40,247 bases of DNA from NCBI GenBank assembly GCA_964405075.1, contig CAYOMP010000011.1:1-40247 (forward strand), written 5' to 3'. A program made the translations under genes and the position numbers. The first letter of the stretch is position 1, and each line of letters starts with the position of its first letter. The notes under the pieces are model-generated. The model made no database searches, was not told the origin of the DNA, and saw nothing but the letters and a program-made list of their open reading frames with translations. Shown here in pieces: positions 16,632 to 24,675 of this stretch. The stretch is from CAYOMP01 sp964405075 (GTDB taxonomy: Bacteria > Bacillota > Clostridia > Lachnospirales > Lachnospiraceae).

Positions 16632-17825
16632 ATGGACAAGTGGATTAGAAGCTTGATTTACAAAAAGGTTAATATTAAAAATGTTCAATTCACAATTTTG
16701 GATTTCATATTCCTGCTTGGGATTACAATTTGCGGTTGTGCTATTAGAATGTCTGTAAAAAGTACAGTAACAGGTGATTTTGAATATTTTTTAGACCCAT
16801 GGTTAACAATGTTTGATGAATATGGTTTTAAGGCGTTGGGAATGGATTTTTACAATTACAATACACCTTATATGATTTTACTGTATTTTGCATCTTTAAC
16901 AGGAATTAATCATTTGACAGCTGTCAAATTGATTTCGATTATATTTGATTTTCTTTTGGCTGTTACAGTAGGATTTGTTATGAAAGAAATGGTAGATAAT
17001 AAGACGAAGATTATGTTTGCATATGGTGCAGTTTGGATTTTTCCTACTATTGTTTGCAACAGTGCATTTTGGGGACAGTGCGATTCTATTTATACTTTCT
17101 TCATTTTATTATCTGTGTATTTTATGTTAAAAGGAAAATCACGTCCATCCATGATTTTATACGGAATTGCTTTTGCGTTTAAAATGCAGGCTATATTCAT
17201 TTTGCCGGCATATTTAATATTATGGACTAAGAAAAAGGTTAAACTGTTACATTTTATCTGGATTCCAATAATGTATGGATTAAGTTTGATTCCGGCAATT
17301 GCTACAGGAATGAGTTTATCACAGGCAGTTGGTTTGTACGGCAAGCAATTAGGTACAGCAACAGGATACTTGGAATGCAATTGGCCTGGTGTGTATGAAT
17401 TAATTGGTATTGAGCCATATTGGGATTACTATGGACCAGCCGGTATGTGGTTTACAGTAAGTATTCTAATGTGTTTTATGTTTTATATGGCATATAAAAA
17501 TTATAAAGTTACTAATATTTCGGTAATTGAAGTGTTCCTATATGTAGGGATGATTACAGTATACTTCCTTCCATATATGCATGAGAGATATGGATATGTG
17601 GCTGGAATATTTGCAATAATTTTTGGTTTAGTTAATATGAAGAAGATATATATTCCAATAGTACATGGAGTTGTAAGCTATATGGCATATCAGGCGTGTC
17701 TGGCTGATGCTATAGTTACGCCTCATTGGGTATATGCTATTGTATTATTACTTTTATTAGTTGATATGGGAATGTATATTTTCAAATATGTACAATCAAC
17801 AAGTACGCCATGGGAGGAGGCATAA
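16632..17825 (+). CDS. Polytopic membrane glycosyltransferase, first of tandem paralogues
   Basis: 397 aa, about nine spans. The first outward loop has acidic residues GDFEYFLDPW (D49, D55) followed by FDEYGFKALG and DFYNYNTPYM. A WGQCD motif at 147-151 is followed by FKMQAIFILPA; both are typical of GT-C proteins related to mannosyl/glucosyltransferases using polyprenyl-phosphate sugars. The ATG at 16632 has AAGGAG 7 nt upstream and is preferred over an in-frame ATG at 16581. The next gene begins one base after its stop and encodes a clear paralogue with the same N-terminal pattern (MDxWxxxLxxK). Likely acts at the outer face of the membrane on a surface polymer; donor unknown. Confidence 0.72.
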   Translation: MDKWIRSLIYKKVNIKNVQFTILDFIFLLGITICGCAIRMSVKSTVTGDFEYFLDPWLTMFDEYGFKALGMDFYNYNTPYMILLYFASLTGINHLTAVKLISIIFDFLLAVTVGFVMKEMVDNKTKIMFAYGAVWIFPTIVCNSAFWGQCDSIYTFFILLSVYFMLKGKSRPSMILYGIAFAFKMQAIFILPAYLILWTKKKVKLLHFIWIPIMYGLSLIPAIATGMSLSQAVGLYGKQLGTATGYLECNWPGVYELIGIEPYWDYYGPAGMWFTVSILMCFMFYMAYKNYKVTNISVIEVFLYVGMITVYFLPYMHERYGYVAGIFAIIFGLVNMKKIYIPIVHGVVSYMAYQACLADAIVTPHWVYAIVLLLLLVDMGMYIFKYVQSTSTPWEEA

Positions 17826-17826
17826 G

Positions 17827-19044
17827 ATGGATAACTGGTTAAATAATTTGTTACATAAGGAATATAAAATTGGAAAAATGCAATTATCATTTTTACATCT
17901 TATGTTTATCTTTGGTATTACATTAACTACAATGATTATGAGATGGCAGCTTAGAGATAATGAAACATGGGATTATTATGCAGGTTTTGGTCTCTGGGTA
18001 GATATGATTAATGAAGCAGGTGGTTTTAAAGGTCTTGCAGGAGATTTTTACGACTATACACCTATGTATGTGTTTATAGTATGGTTATTCAGCTTTCTGC
18101 CTATTAAATTACTATATGTAGTTAAGGGCTTTTCAGTAATATTCGATGTAATTATGGCATTTACAAGTGCTAAGATTGTATATGATATTACAAGGAACAG
18201 AACAAGAGCTGTAGGTATTTACGGAATTATGCTAATTTTACCAACAGTTGCTAATAATAGTGCAATGTGGTGTCAGTGTGATGTGATTTATACAACAGCT
18301 ATTTTATGGTGTATATATTTCTTGATGAATGATAAACCAGCAAAGGGAATGTTCTTTTACGGTATTGCGTTTGCGTTGAAATTACAGTCAGTATTTGTTT
18401 TGCCGGCACTTATTGTACTATGGGCTATGAAGAAAATTGATTTGAAACATTTCTTATTTATGCCACTTATGTATTGTGTTGGTATTTTACCGGCATTTTT
18501 GGCAGGAAGATCGATTAAATCATTATTATCAATTTATTTTGTTCAGGCAGAAAAATCGCCACAGTTGAGTCTGGGTTATCCTAATATTTACCAGATGCTT
18601 GGAACTAAGTTTTTCTTAGATGAATATTCAGCAGCAGGTATTTGGCTTACATTGGGAATATTGATGTTTATGATGTATTACATAGCTAAAAGTGGTGTAA
18701 TTATTAAAAAAGAGTTTATCATTGTTATGTTCTTGTTATTTGAACTTACGACGATGTGTTTTATGCCATTCTTACATGAGAGATATGCCTATTTGGGGGA
18801 TTTATTAACTGTTATTTTAGCTTTCGTTTTTCTGGAGAAGTTCTACGTGGCTTTAATCCAGCAATTAATATCCTATAGTGCGTATTCTGTAGTATTATCT
18901 GCATATGTTAACGTTCCAATTGTGATTTATAGTGCGCTTACACTATTTTTAGTATTGGATTTAGGTTATTCTGTATACAGATATATTCAGACAGGTGGAG
19001 ATGAGAAAGTGTTGGGAAAACCATTCAGTTGGCGAATGGGATAA
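17827..19044 (+). CDS. Polytopic membrane glycosyltransferase, second of tandem paralogues
   Basis: 405 aa, the same architecture as the preceding protein, and clearly related to it along its length (NNSAMW.QCD, YGIAFALKLQSVFVLPA, FLHERYAYLG). The motif that reads WGQCD in the first copy is WCQCD here (148-152), a glycine-to-cysteine change at a conserved position that may alter or abolish activity. GGAGGAGG at 17813-17820 lies 6 nt before the ATG at 17827, inside the end of the preceding gene, so the two are tightly coupled. A strong terminator follows at 19071. Confidence 0.72.
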   Translation: MDNWLNNLLHKEYKIGKMQLSFLHLMFIFGITLTTMIMRWQLRDNETWDYYAGFGLWVDMINEAGGFKGLAGDFYDYTPMYVFIVWLFSFLPIKLLYVVKGFSVIFDVIMAFTSAKIVYDITRNRTRAVGIYGIMLILPTVANNSAMWCQCDVIYTTAILWCIYFLMNDKPAKGMFFYGIAFALKLQSVFVLPALIVLWAMKKIDLKHFLFMPLMYCVGILPAFLAGRSIKSLLSIYFVQAEKSPQLSLGYPNIYQMLGTKFFLDEYSAAGIWLTLGILMFMMYYIAKSGVIIKKEFIIVMFLLFELTTMCFMPFLHERYAYLGDLLTVILAFVFLEKFYVALIQQLISYSAYSVVLSAYVNVPIVIYSALTLFLVLDLGYSVYRYIQTGGDEKVLGKPFSWRMG

Positions 19045-19070
19045 TAAAGAATATAGATAATTAAAATAAA

Positions 19071-19127
19071 GACATTAGCTAATCTGTATGGATTTTTGTT
19101 TCGTAGAGATTGGTTAATGTCCTTTTT
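19071..19127 (+). terminator. Terminator of the glycosyltransferase cluster
   Basis: 19071-19085 pairs with 19107-19121 over 15 bp with two G-U pairs, followed by CTTTTT. This separates the cluster from the solute-binding protein gene. Confidence 0.85.
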
Positions 19128-19148
19128 AAATGTTAAAAGGATTTTTAA

Positions 19149-19171
19149 AATATCTAGAAATGTGTTAAAAT
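19149..19171 (+). promoter_or_regulatory. Extended -10 promoter for the solute-binding protein unit
   Basis: TGT directly before TAAAAT (19166-19171) forms an extended -10. No good -35 hexamer is seen. The start would be about 85 nt upstream of the ATG at 19262. Confidence 0.4.
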
Positions 19172-19261
19172 AAAGAGCAAAACATTTTTGATAAAAATGA
19201 TGTGATAGGAACAATTATTTGAAAAAGATAAATGGGGAAGAATACGAAGGAGAAATTATTT

Positions 19262-20656
19262 ATGAGACGGGTGGCAGTTTTTCTTAGTGGCTTAATGTTA
19301 TGTGCAATGTTAATTGGCTGTGGTGATAACGGTGACGCTATTGTTAATGTTGGTGAGGTAAATGAACAGACTATTGAAAAACAAGCTGTGGATACCAATG
19401 GAGTTCAGGAACGAAACACTACATTTACAGTTGGTGAACCTGAAGGGATACATTTAGAAATGTGGTCATTTCAGGATTTGCATAATTCTTTCTATGCCAG
19501 CATGGTGAATAGATGGAATGAGAAATATCCAGAAAAAAAGTTGGAAGTTACTTTTACAAGTTATGCATTTGATGAATTGTTTGAAAATTTGATAATGACA
19601 TTAAATGATGGTAGTGGAGCACCTGATATTTGTGATTTGGAAATTGGTCAGTTTCCGCAAATTATGGATTTGGCAGATGAAAACCTATATCCTCTGAATG
19701 ATGCTATGGAAAAGTATGAAAAAGACATACTCCAGTCAAGATTAGATGTGTATTCTAAGGATGGAGTAATTTACGGAGTACCAACTCATGTAGGTACTAC
19801 TGTTATGTTTTATAATACCAAGATTTTAGAAAGTTATGGTATTGATTATACTACAATTAAAACTTGGGAAGATTATACAAGAGTAGGTGAATTTTTAGCA
19901 AAGGCTTCTAATGGCGAGGTGGCATTAACTGCTGTAGATACAGGGACCACAGACTGGGAGTATCTGGCGATGGCGGAATATGATGAGAATTGGATTGATG
20001 AAGAAAGTAATAAAATAAATATTGAGAAGCACTCATTGAAAGAAATGCTGACTATGCAGCAGGAATGGTTAAATTCGGGGGTGGCTGTATTGACAAATGG
20101 AGGAAATATAGACACAGAAGCCGGAATTGAAATGTTAACCAGTGGACAAATAGCATCCTTTCCAAAGGCAATGTGGTTTATGAGTCGATTTATTAATTAT
20201 ATGCCACAGATGGATGATGTGTGGGCGATTGCGCCTTGTCCTGTATTTGAAAGCGGACAAAGACGTTCTGTGGCATTAGGAGGAACAGGAACGGTAGTTA
20301 CACTACAGTCTGAGAATCCCGAACTGGCTGCTGAGTTTATTACATATGCGAAATGTTCTACACAAGGCTGTATTCAGATATGGGAACAGTTAGGTTTTGA
20401 TGTTTGTAATACGTCGCTTTGGAAAAACGAAAGCATTGCAAAAGATGAAAAAAATAGTTATATTTCATATTTTGTTGCCAATCCATTTGATGTGTTGAAT
20501 GAAGTTGAAAGTGAAATAATAACAATTAATGTAACAGATAAAACACAGAGAATAACTCAAAATATGCTTGGTGGGACATTGTCTAGAATTTTTGAAAAAG
20601 GCGAAGACGTTAATACGGTTTTGAAGGAAGCTCAGAAAGAATTACAAGGAGATTAG
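19262..20656 (+). CDS. Orphan extracellular solute-binding lipoprotein, family 1
   Basis: 464 aa. A lipoprotein signal peptide ends in lipobox LIGC with the lipidated cysteine at residue 20, when started at the ATG at 19262 (AAGGAG 9 nt upstream; an ATG at 19232 lacks that support and would lengthen the signal). The mature part has family 1 sugar-type features: LEMWSFQDLHNSFYASMV, YGVPTHVGTTVMFYNTKIL and MLTSGQIASFPKAMW. No ABC permease or ATPase genes lie nearby, so it must share a transporter encoded elsewhere or act as a sensor. Only 7 bp separate it from the radical SAM gene, an unusual operon partner. Confidence 0.85.
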   Translation: MRRVAVFLSGLMLCAMLIGCGDNGDAIVNVGEVNEQTIEKQAVDTNGVQERNTTFTVGEPEGIHLEMWSFQDLHNSFYASMVNRWNEKYPEKKLEVTFTSYAFDELFENLIMTLNDGSGAPDICDLEIGQFPQIMDLADENLYPLNDAMEKYEKDILQSRLDVYSKDGVIYGVPTHVGTTVMFYNTKILESYGIDYTTIKTWEDYTRVGEFLAKASNGEVALTAVDTGTTDWEYLAMAEYDENWIDEESNKINIEKHSLKEMLTMQQEWLNSGVAVLTNGGNIDTEAGIEMLTSGQIASFPKAMWFMSRFINYMPQMDDVWAIAPCPVFESGQRRSVALGGTGTVVTLQSENPELAAEFITYAKCSTQGCIQIWEQLGFDVCNTSLWKNESIAKDEKNSYISYFVANPFDVLNEVESEIITINVTDKTQRITQNMLGGTLSRIFEKGEDVNTVLKEAQKELQGD

Positions 20657-20663
20657 TTTTTTA

Positions 20664-22397
20664 ATGAAAATATTATTAGTTGCGATTAATGCCAAATATA
20701 TACATTCAAATCTTGCAGTATACAATTTGAAGGAATATTCAAAAGAATATAGTGAAAATATAGAAATTGCTGAATATACTATAAACAATTATGAAGAGCA
20801 GATTTTGGAAGATATATATAAGAAAAAGCCGGATGTGGTAGCTTTTTCCTGCTATATATGGAATTTTGTATATGTTAAAAATATAATAGGTGATTTGAAG
20901 AAAATATTACCTAATGTAGATATTTGGGCAGGTGGACCAGAAGTGTCTTATGATGCAGACAGGTTATTAGGTGAGCTCAACTGTCTAAAAGGGATTATGC
21001 AAGGCGAGGGAGAAATAACCTTTAAAGAATTAGTAAGACATTATGTAATTAATGATATTGGCTTAGAAGATATTAATGGGTTAGTATTTAAAAATGATAA
21101 TGATGAATTGGTATTTAATGCACCAAGAGAATTAATGAATTTGGATGATGTGCCATTTTGTTATTACGATTTAGAAAAGTTCAAAAATAAAATTATTTAT
21201 TATGAAACAAGTCGAGGCTGCCCATTTTCATGTAGTTATTGTTTGTCTTCAATTGACAAAAAAGTCAGACTTAGAAGTTTAGATTTAGTTTTTAAGGAAT
21301 TACAGTTTTTTATTGATAATGAAATACCACAGGTGAAATTTGTTGACAGAACATTTAATTGCAGCAAAAAGCATGCCCGTGCTATATGGAATTATTTATT
21401 AGAACACGATAATGGTATCACCAATTTTCATTTTGAGGTCGGGGCTGATTTGATAGAGGAAGCTGATTTGGAAATAATGTCTAAGATGCGACCGGGTCTT
21501 ATACAGCTGGAAATAGGAGTACAATCTACTAATCTGGATACTATCAGAGAAATTAACAGAACTATGGATTTTGAAGAATTAAGTAGAATTGTAAAAAGAA
21601 TAAATGAATTTAAGAATATACATCAGCATTTAGATTTGATAGCAGGTTTGCCGTATGAGGATTACAATAGCTTTATTAAGTCATTTAATGATGTTTATGC
21701 CTTAGAGCCGGAACAATTACAGTTGGGATTTTTGAAGGTTCTAAAAGGGTCTAAGATGCATTTGAAGGCTAAGGAGTATGGAATAGTATATAAGAGCAAT
21801 CCTGTATATGAGGTACTATATACTAATTGGCTATCTCATGATGAATTACTAGAGCTTAAAAAAGTAGAGGAAATGGTTGAAATATATTATAACAGCAGTC
21901 AGTTTTGTAATACACTTAAACATTTGTTAAGGGAATTTGAAACACCATTTGAATTATATAAGGCTTTAGGGGATTTCTACGAGAAAAAAGGATATGATAA
22001 ATTAAGTCATTCACGAATGGCGAGATATGACATTTTGTTAGAGTTTATTAGTGGAAAAGTATCCGGTGAAAAAATGAAAATGTATAAGGAATTAATGATT
22101 TATGACTTATATTTAAGAGAAAATCTTAAGAGCAGACCTTGTTGGGCAACTAATCAGGATGATGAAAAAGAGAAAATTAGAGACTTCTATATATCAGAGG
22201 AAGAAAAGAGAGAGTTTTTACCTGATTATAAAGAATATAATTCTAAGCAAATGATGAAAATGACACATATTGAGACATTCGAATTTAATGTCACTATGGA
22301 AAATGACATAGTGAGAGAAAAGATAAGTATATTGTTTGATTATAAAACCAGAAATCCATTAAATCATGAAGCGAGAACTTGTCTGATTAAACTATAA
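20664..22397 (+). CDS. B12-binding-type radical SAM protein
   Basis: 577 aa, cytoplasmic. The N-terminal domain (about 1-135) has the Rossmann-like fold signature of B12-binding radical SAM proteins (MKILLVAINAKYIHSNLAVY, WAGGPEVSYD). It lacks the classic DxHxxG cobalamin-ligand motif, so cofactor use is uncertain. The radical SAM core carries the cluster motif CPFSCSYC (C186, C190, C193), then VKFVDRTFN and LIQLEIGVQS. The C-terminal 200 residues (about 365-577) resemble a DUF4080-like extension. Substrate unknown. AAGGAG is 13 nt before the ATG, a long spacing. It lies in one operon with the binding protein before it and nth after it (11 bp). Confidence 0.85.
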   Translation: MKILLVAINAKYIHSNLAVYNLKEYSKEYSENIEIAEYTINNYEEQILEDIYKKKPDVVAFSCYIWNFVYVKNIIGDLKKILPNVDIWAGGPEVSYDADRLLGELNCLKGIMQGEGEITFKELVRHYVINDIGLEDINGLVFKNDNDELVFNAPRELMNLDDVPFCYYDLEKFKNKIIYYETSRGCPFSCSYCLSSIDKKVRLRSLDLVFKELQFFIDNEIPQVKFVDRTFNCSKKHARAIWNYLLEHDNGITNFHFEVGADLIEEADLEIMSKMRPGLIQLEIGVQSTNLDTIREINRTMDFEELSRIVKRINEFKNIHQHLDLIAGLPYEDYNSFIKSFNDVYALEPEQLQLGFLKVLKGSKMHLKAKEYGIVYKSNPVYEVLYTNWLSHDELLELKKVEEMVEIYYNSSQFCNTLKHLLREFETPFELYKALGDFYEKKGYDKLSHSRMARYDILLEFISGKVSGEKMKMYKELMIYDLYLRENLKSRPCWATNQDDEKEKIRDFYISEEEKREFLPDYKEYNSKQMMKMTHIETFEFNVTMENDIVREKISILFDYKTRNPLNHEARTCLIKL

Positions 22398-22408
22398 GAG
22401 GTGATTGC

Positions 22409-23047
22409 ATGACAAAAAGAACTAAGGAAATATTAGAACTTTTGGATGATTACTATACCACAGAATATAAATGCTATTTAAATTATGAGACACCTTGGCA
22501 ATTACTTATTGCTACAATGTTAAGTGCACAATGTACAGATGCCAGAGTAAACATAGTTACAAAAGACTTGTTTAAGAAATATACGACTGTGGAAATGTTT
22601 GCAAATGCCGATCTAAAAGAATTGGAGCAGGACATCAAACCTACAGGCTTTTATCACAATAAGGCTAAGAATATTATTGCGTGTTGCCAAAGGCTAATTG
22701 ATGTATATGATGGAGAGGTTCCAAGAGAATTGGAAGATTTGGTTTCGCTGGCAGGTGTTGGAAGAAAAACGGCGAATGTTATCCGAGGAAACATTTATCA
22801 TGAGCCTAGTATAGTAGTTGATACACATGTACTTAGAATATCTAACAGACTTAAGTTAACTAAAGAAACAGATCCGGTAAAGGTAGAATTTGAACTGATG
22901 AAAGTACTGCCAAGGGATCATTGGATTTTATATAATATACAAATTATTTCATTTGGAAGAGAGATTTGCTTTGCCAGAAGTCCAAAGTGTGAAAAGTGTT
23001 TTTTACAGAAATATTGTAAGGAATATAAAGGCAATTTGAAAAAATAG
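22409..23047 (+). CDS. nth: Endonuclease III
   Basis: A bifunctional DNA glycosylase/AP lyase that removes oxidised pyrimidines in base excision repair. The 212-aa HhH-GPD protein has all key parts: MLSAQCTDARVN near 37-48, the hairpin LAGVGRKTANV with catalytic Lys120, VDTHVLR with catalytic Asp138, and the iron-sulfur ligands C187, C194, C197 and C203 in the C-x6-C-x2-C-x5-C spacing. Length is standard. GAGGTG precedes the ATG. It sits in an operon with a radical SAM gene and a DnaQ-type exonuclease. Confidence 0.96.
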   Translation: MTKRTKEILELLDDYYTTEYKCYLNYETPWQLLIATMLSAQCTDARVNIVTKDLFKKYTTVEMFANADLKELEQDIKPTGFYHNKAKNIIACCQRLIDVYDGEVPRELEDLVSLAGVGRKTANVIRGNIYHEPSIVVDTHVLRISNRLKLTKETDPVKVEFELMKVLPRDHWILYNIQIISFGREICFARSPKCEKCFLQKYCKEYKGNLKK

Positions 23048-23056
23048 GAGAATAAA

Positions 23057-23770
23057 ATGATAAATTCTTATATAGCACTAGATTTGGAAACAACTGGATT
23101 AAATCCTAAAAAGGATAGGATTATAGAAATAGGTGCAGCAAAAATAATAGATGGAAAAATAGTAGACAAATTCGATACATTAGTAAATGCAGAAATTAAA
23201 TTAGAACCTACTGTTACCAAAATAACGGGTATTACTCAGGAAATGATGGAAGATGGTATGGATTCTAAACAAGCAGTTAAAGAATTGGTTGAATTTTGTG
23301 AAGAATATACATTGTTAGGACATAATATACAATTTGATTTTAGTTTTGTTAAAAGAAATGCGGTTAATATGGGATTTTCTTTTGAAAAAATGGGAATAGA
23401 CACTTTGAAACTTGCCAGAAGATTTCTTCCGGAATTGGAAAAAAGAAGTTTGGAGTATCTTTGCGAATATTATAAAATTGACCATATTAATGCGCATAGG
23501 GCATATTGCGATGCTTTGGCAACTAAGGAACTTTATGATATTTTGACAGATAGTTTTTATAATGTGGATGCAAAGGCCTTTGATAGTTATAAGTTAATTT
23601 ATCAGGTGAAGAAAGAAGGACCAATAACTCCAAGGCAAAAAATACACTTGAATGATTTGATAAAATATCATAAAATAGGACTGTCTGTGAATATAGACAG
23701 TCTTACTAAGAATGAAGCCTCTAGGATGATTGATAAAATCATATTAGAGAATGGTAAAATAATAAAATGA
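23057..23770 (+). CDS. DnaQ-family 3'-5' exonuclease with C-terminal extension
   Basis: 237 aa. The exonuclease domain (about 1-170) has the DEDDh motifs: ALDLETTG (D9, E11), LLGHNIQFDFSF, and the final AHRAYCDA with histidine and aspartate. It resembles the proofreading domain of PolC/epsilon but stands alone. The last 50 residues form a separate small helical module (ITPRQKIHLNDLIKYH, LTKNEASRMIDKII) of the kind attached to some nucleases and primases. AGGAG precedes the ATG. The operon with nth suggests a repair or nucleotide-scavenging role. A perfect 8-bp hairpin (23679-23686 with 23695-23702) lies within the coding end. It converges with the next gene after 7 bp. Confidence 0.85.
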   Translation: MINSYIALDLETTGLNPKKDRIIEIGAAKIIDGKIVDKFDTLVNAEIKLEPTVTKITGITQEMMEDGMDSKQAVKELVEFCEEYTLLGHNIQFDFSFVKRNAVNMGFSFEKMGIDTLKLARRFLPELEKRSLEYLCEYYKIDHINAHRAYCDALATKELYDILTDSFYNVDAKAFDSYKLIYQVKKEGPITPRQKIHLNDLIKYHKIGLSVNIDSLTKNEASRMIDKIILENGKIIK

Positions 23771-23777
23771 ATATAGA

Positions 23778-24371
23778 TTAATCAGAACTTAAAGCTTTAA
23801 TAATTGGATTTTTCATTAAAGAGTTTAATGATTGGGCTGTATTTAGCAGTTTCTCAATTTTAAAAGCTTCGTTACGCTCAATATATATTTTTTTTAGAAG
23901 AATATATGTGGAACTAATGTCGGTACTACATTCTACAGCAAATTCCAGATATTTTAACGAGTTGTCAATATCACCGCTATTATAGAGATGATGGCCGATT
24001 TTGTTAAGAAGTCTGGCTAAATCTGTGAAATTCTGATCACAATCCATTAAAAATGTTAGATTTGAGGTTCCATATTCCAGCTTCAAATCGGTATTTGATT
24101 TACCAGTGAGGTTTAGTATTTTCTTTTCTGAAAGTACTTTCAGTTCCTCAATCATAGTGAGAAAATCGCTATCTGTAGAGAGGTTTTCCAGTAGATTTAA
24201 TGGTATCGTAATATAATCTAAACAATCTAGAGATACTTTTCTGATAGAATTAGCGTTGGATTCCCGTGTCCAGAACTCATCTCGTTTTTTCGCCTGAAGA
24301 CGTGTTGAACGGCGACGAGCGTGGGCCAGTGTTAATCCAAAAATAATAAATGCAGTAAAAAATGGTAACAT
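23778..24371 (-). CDS. Membrane-anchored helical-repeat protein of unknown function
   Basis: Not assigned to a named family. 197 aa. One N-terminal hydrophobic segment (about 3-16) is followed by an Arg/Lys-rich stretch (HARRRSTRLQAKKRDEF), so the bulk should face the cytoplasm. The remainder is helical, and the part from about 115 to 197 looks like two or three TPR-type helix pairs (LARLLNKIGHHLYNSGDIDNSLKYLEFAVE and onwards), suggesting protein-protein contacts. AAAGGT lies before the ATG. It converges with the DnaQ-like gene with no terminator between them and diverges from a 35-aa peptide gene 45 bp away. Confidence 0.65.
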   Translation of the reverse strand: MLPFFTAFIIFGLTLAHARRRSTRLQAKKRDEFWTRESNANSIRKVSLDCLDYITIPLNLLENLSTDSDFLTMIEELKVLSEKKILNLTGKSNTDLKLEYGTSNLTFLMDCDQNFTDLARLLNKIGHHLYNSGDIDNSLKYLEFAVECSTDISSTYILLKKIYIERNEAFKIEKLLNTAQSLNSLMKNPIIKALSSD

Positions 24372-24416
24372 ACAATCAACCTTTCAAATGTTATTAAGCA
24401 AATAGGAGGCTTATTT

Positions 24417-24524
24417 ATGATTAATTTTAACAGTTCAAAGACAAAAAAAACAATATCTTCAATTATAATTCTTGTAATTGTTTTGGCTATGGTTCTATCA
24501 ATTTTATTGCCGGCTGTGTACTAA
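24417..24524 (+). CDS. 35-aa single-span membrane peptide
   Basis: A short gene with a perfect AGGAGG site (24404-24409) 7 nt before the ATG. The peptide has a Ser/Lys-rich start (MINFNSSKTKKT) and one hydrophobic span (about 13-33, ISSIIILVIVLAMVLSILL), ending AVY. This plan resembles conserved Firmicutes micro-proteins of the DUF4044 or Prli42 type (a basic N-terminus and a single helix); that assignment rests on resemblance only. The start is divergent from the 197-aa gene, and any promoter must lie in the 45-bp gap or within that gene. Confidence 0.7.
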   Translation: MINFNSSKTKKTISSIIILVIVLAMVLSILLPAVY

Positions 24525-24611
24525 ATGCTTAGAAATAATATACAATTTTGAGAAAAATATGTCAAACTAAACAAAGATAAGAAATGATGTGTTTAATAGT
24601 ACCCAAGGACC

Positions 24612-24639
24612 TTGAAAAAGCGTGGCTTTGTGGTAAAAT
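24612..24639 (+). promoter_or_regulatory. Promoter of the VanW-family gene
   Basis: TTGAAA (24612-24617), a 16-bp spacer and TAAAAT (24634-24639) with an extended TGG just before it. Start near 24646, about 30 nt before the ATG. Confidence 0.65.
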
Positions 24640-24675
24640 TGTAAGTTAGTAAAAAACAAAAGGGGTCAAGCCAAG

